From NCBI RefSeq assembly GCF_000003605.2, contig NW_003119461.1, positions 22,874-56,969 of the forward strand: a stretch of 34,096 bases of DNA, in the 5' to 3' direction. The DNA comes from Saccoglossus kowalevskii (taxonomy: Eukaryota; Hemichordata; Enteropneusta; Harrimaniidae). The notes below the pieces were generated by a model that did no database searches, was not told the origin of the DNA, and worked only from the letters and a program-made list of their open reading frames with translations. Made by a program: the position numbers and the translations under genes. Numbering within the stretch: the first letter of the stretch is position 1; every line of letters starts with the position of its first letter. Positions 33,101 to 34,096 of the stretch are shown here, piece by piece.

Positions 33101-33791
33101 GTTTAAAGGCCCAAGTAGATTATATAAACTGATAAACAATAGGCACGTCTGTAGTAAACAGCGCCTGTCAAGCCTGTGTTTTAACAACATAGGTGTAGAT
33201 GATTATGACATTGTGTTTATTATTGTTCACTGTTCTCGGTGCATGCATGTGGTGATATTCAGCTTACTCAGAAAATAGCACGGGGTACAACTGTGACTTG
33301 AACTCGATCACACTAGTACTCCATGATCACACGATTCCCAGAATTAACTATTGCAGCAATTCCGACCGACTTTGTTACACGTGAATTCATTCGACGGGCG
33401 TCTTTGCATTTTGATTGATACAAAAAAATGTTCTTGTCAAAATTAACATTTTGTTCAAGCTTGATGTTTTCTAATGTAGCAGACAAATGTTTTTTTTTTA
33501 TTTTTATATTTCAATAAATGTAGGGGTTTCAGTCATAATTTAAGTGGCTGTGTATGAGCTGAAAAAAATAAACGCACAGTAAGGTGACATCACGTCATAT
33601 TTTGGAAAGGTCTAGAATGTACAATGGCGTATTTGATAAAAAAATGTAGATAAGTTAAACGAACCTATATGACAAGAACAATGTGTTTGAAAGGTATAAA
33701 GTGCATGATAATACAGCCATGGTAACACAACACTAACAATAACTGCTAATAATAATTGTTGTTGTTTTCGTTGGCGATAACGATACACACT
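30116..33791. other. AT-rich region without supported features
   Basis: I scanned both strands and found no domain-like frame, RNA gene or strong repeat. Short TG-rich (about 32123) and A-rich tracts occur. Confidence 0.45.
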
Positions 33792-34096
33792 TCAAATAGT
33801 TGCCGATAGCGGCAGCAAGTGCAACTCTGCGTTACCTTTGGTATGTTTCTTAGTCTTGCATACTACTGCAAAATGTCCTGTTAGATGACATTTGTTACAG
33901 CTCGCAGATCTTGCTGGGCATTCCCTATCCCTGGCGAAATGTCCCTCTTTATCACAACGATAACATTTCTTTTTTTCTCTCTCTCTTCCTGGCTTCTTTT
34001 GTGACCTTTGACCTTTATGGACTTGGTTGACTTCACGTTTAAATTCACCTCCCATAGTCTTTAATTGAACATCAACTACTTCTAAGGCCCGTGCTG
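33792..34096 (-). CDS. Gag nucleocapsid fragment of a Gypsy/Ty3-type LTR retrotransposon, 5' partial
   Basis: The frame is open at the right window edge (ARALEVVDVQLKTMGGEFKR). It passes a basic stretch (REREKKK) and contains two CCHC-type zinc knuckles: CYRCDKEGHFARDREC and CNKCHLTGHFAVVC. The first has one extra residue before its last Cys; the second is canonical CX2CX4HX4C. Such knuckles bind RNA in Gag particles. The frame stops at 33792-33794, 22 codons after the second knuckle, and no protease or reverse transcriptase motif was seen downstream to about 30 kb, so this is a truncated element or an isolated gag copy. Confidence 0.75.
   Translation of the reverse strand, partial: ARALEVVDVQLKTMGGEFKREVNQVHKGQRSQKKPGREREKKKCYRCDKEGHFARDRECPARSASCNKCHLTGHFAVVCKTKKHTKGNAELHLLPLSATI

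Overview
The window is AT-rich eukaryotic DNA from a metazoan, most likely a marine invertebrate; I cannot name the phylum. The evidence is short coding exons bounded by GT..AG junctions, extracellular immunoglobulin (Ig) exons almost all in phase 1, a piggyBac transposase, a Gag zinc-knuckle fragment of a Gypsy-type retrotransposon, a multi-copy PIN-like/CXC gene, and micro- and minisatellites. One 661-base run of N (13052-13712) marks a draft assembly.

Layout. 1-1797 (+): 3' part of a PIN/FEN-like gene ending in a CXC (tesmin-type) cysteine region, broken by frameshifts and a stop. 1860-2500: degenerate tandem repeats rich in TTTGACCTCA. 2765-4083 (+): start of an unrecognised multi-exon gene. 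4639-9839 (-): an Ig-superfamily receptor (gene A) with signal peptide, Ig-like exons, one transmembrane helix and a short tail built from three exact 21-bp repeats. 12881-13754: inverted-repeat element containing the gap. 14130-14580 (-): remnants of a second Ig gene (B). 15867-25401 (+): an Ig receptor (gene C) with signal peptide, two V-type domains, a multi-exon stalk, a transmembrane exon and small tail exons. Candidate or decayed Ig exons lie at 18458, 19171 and 21398. 26351-26612: 31-bp minisatellite. 27010-29651 (-): decayed piggyBac transposase with a repeat-expanded acidic N-terminal region. 29739-30115: a diverged direct duplication. 33792-34096 (-): Gag fragment running off the window.

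How it fits together. Genes A, B and C and the relic exons form a roughly 20-kb cluster of Ig receptor genes on both strands, with interchangeable phase-1 exons and several dead exons. That pattern is expected of a locus evolving by exon or gene duplication and loss, as in immune or allorecognition receptor clusters. The function is inference: no ligand or pathway can be read from the sequence. The flanks are dominated by broken mobile or multi-copy elements.
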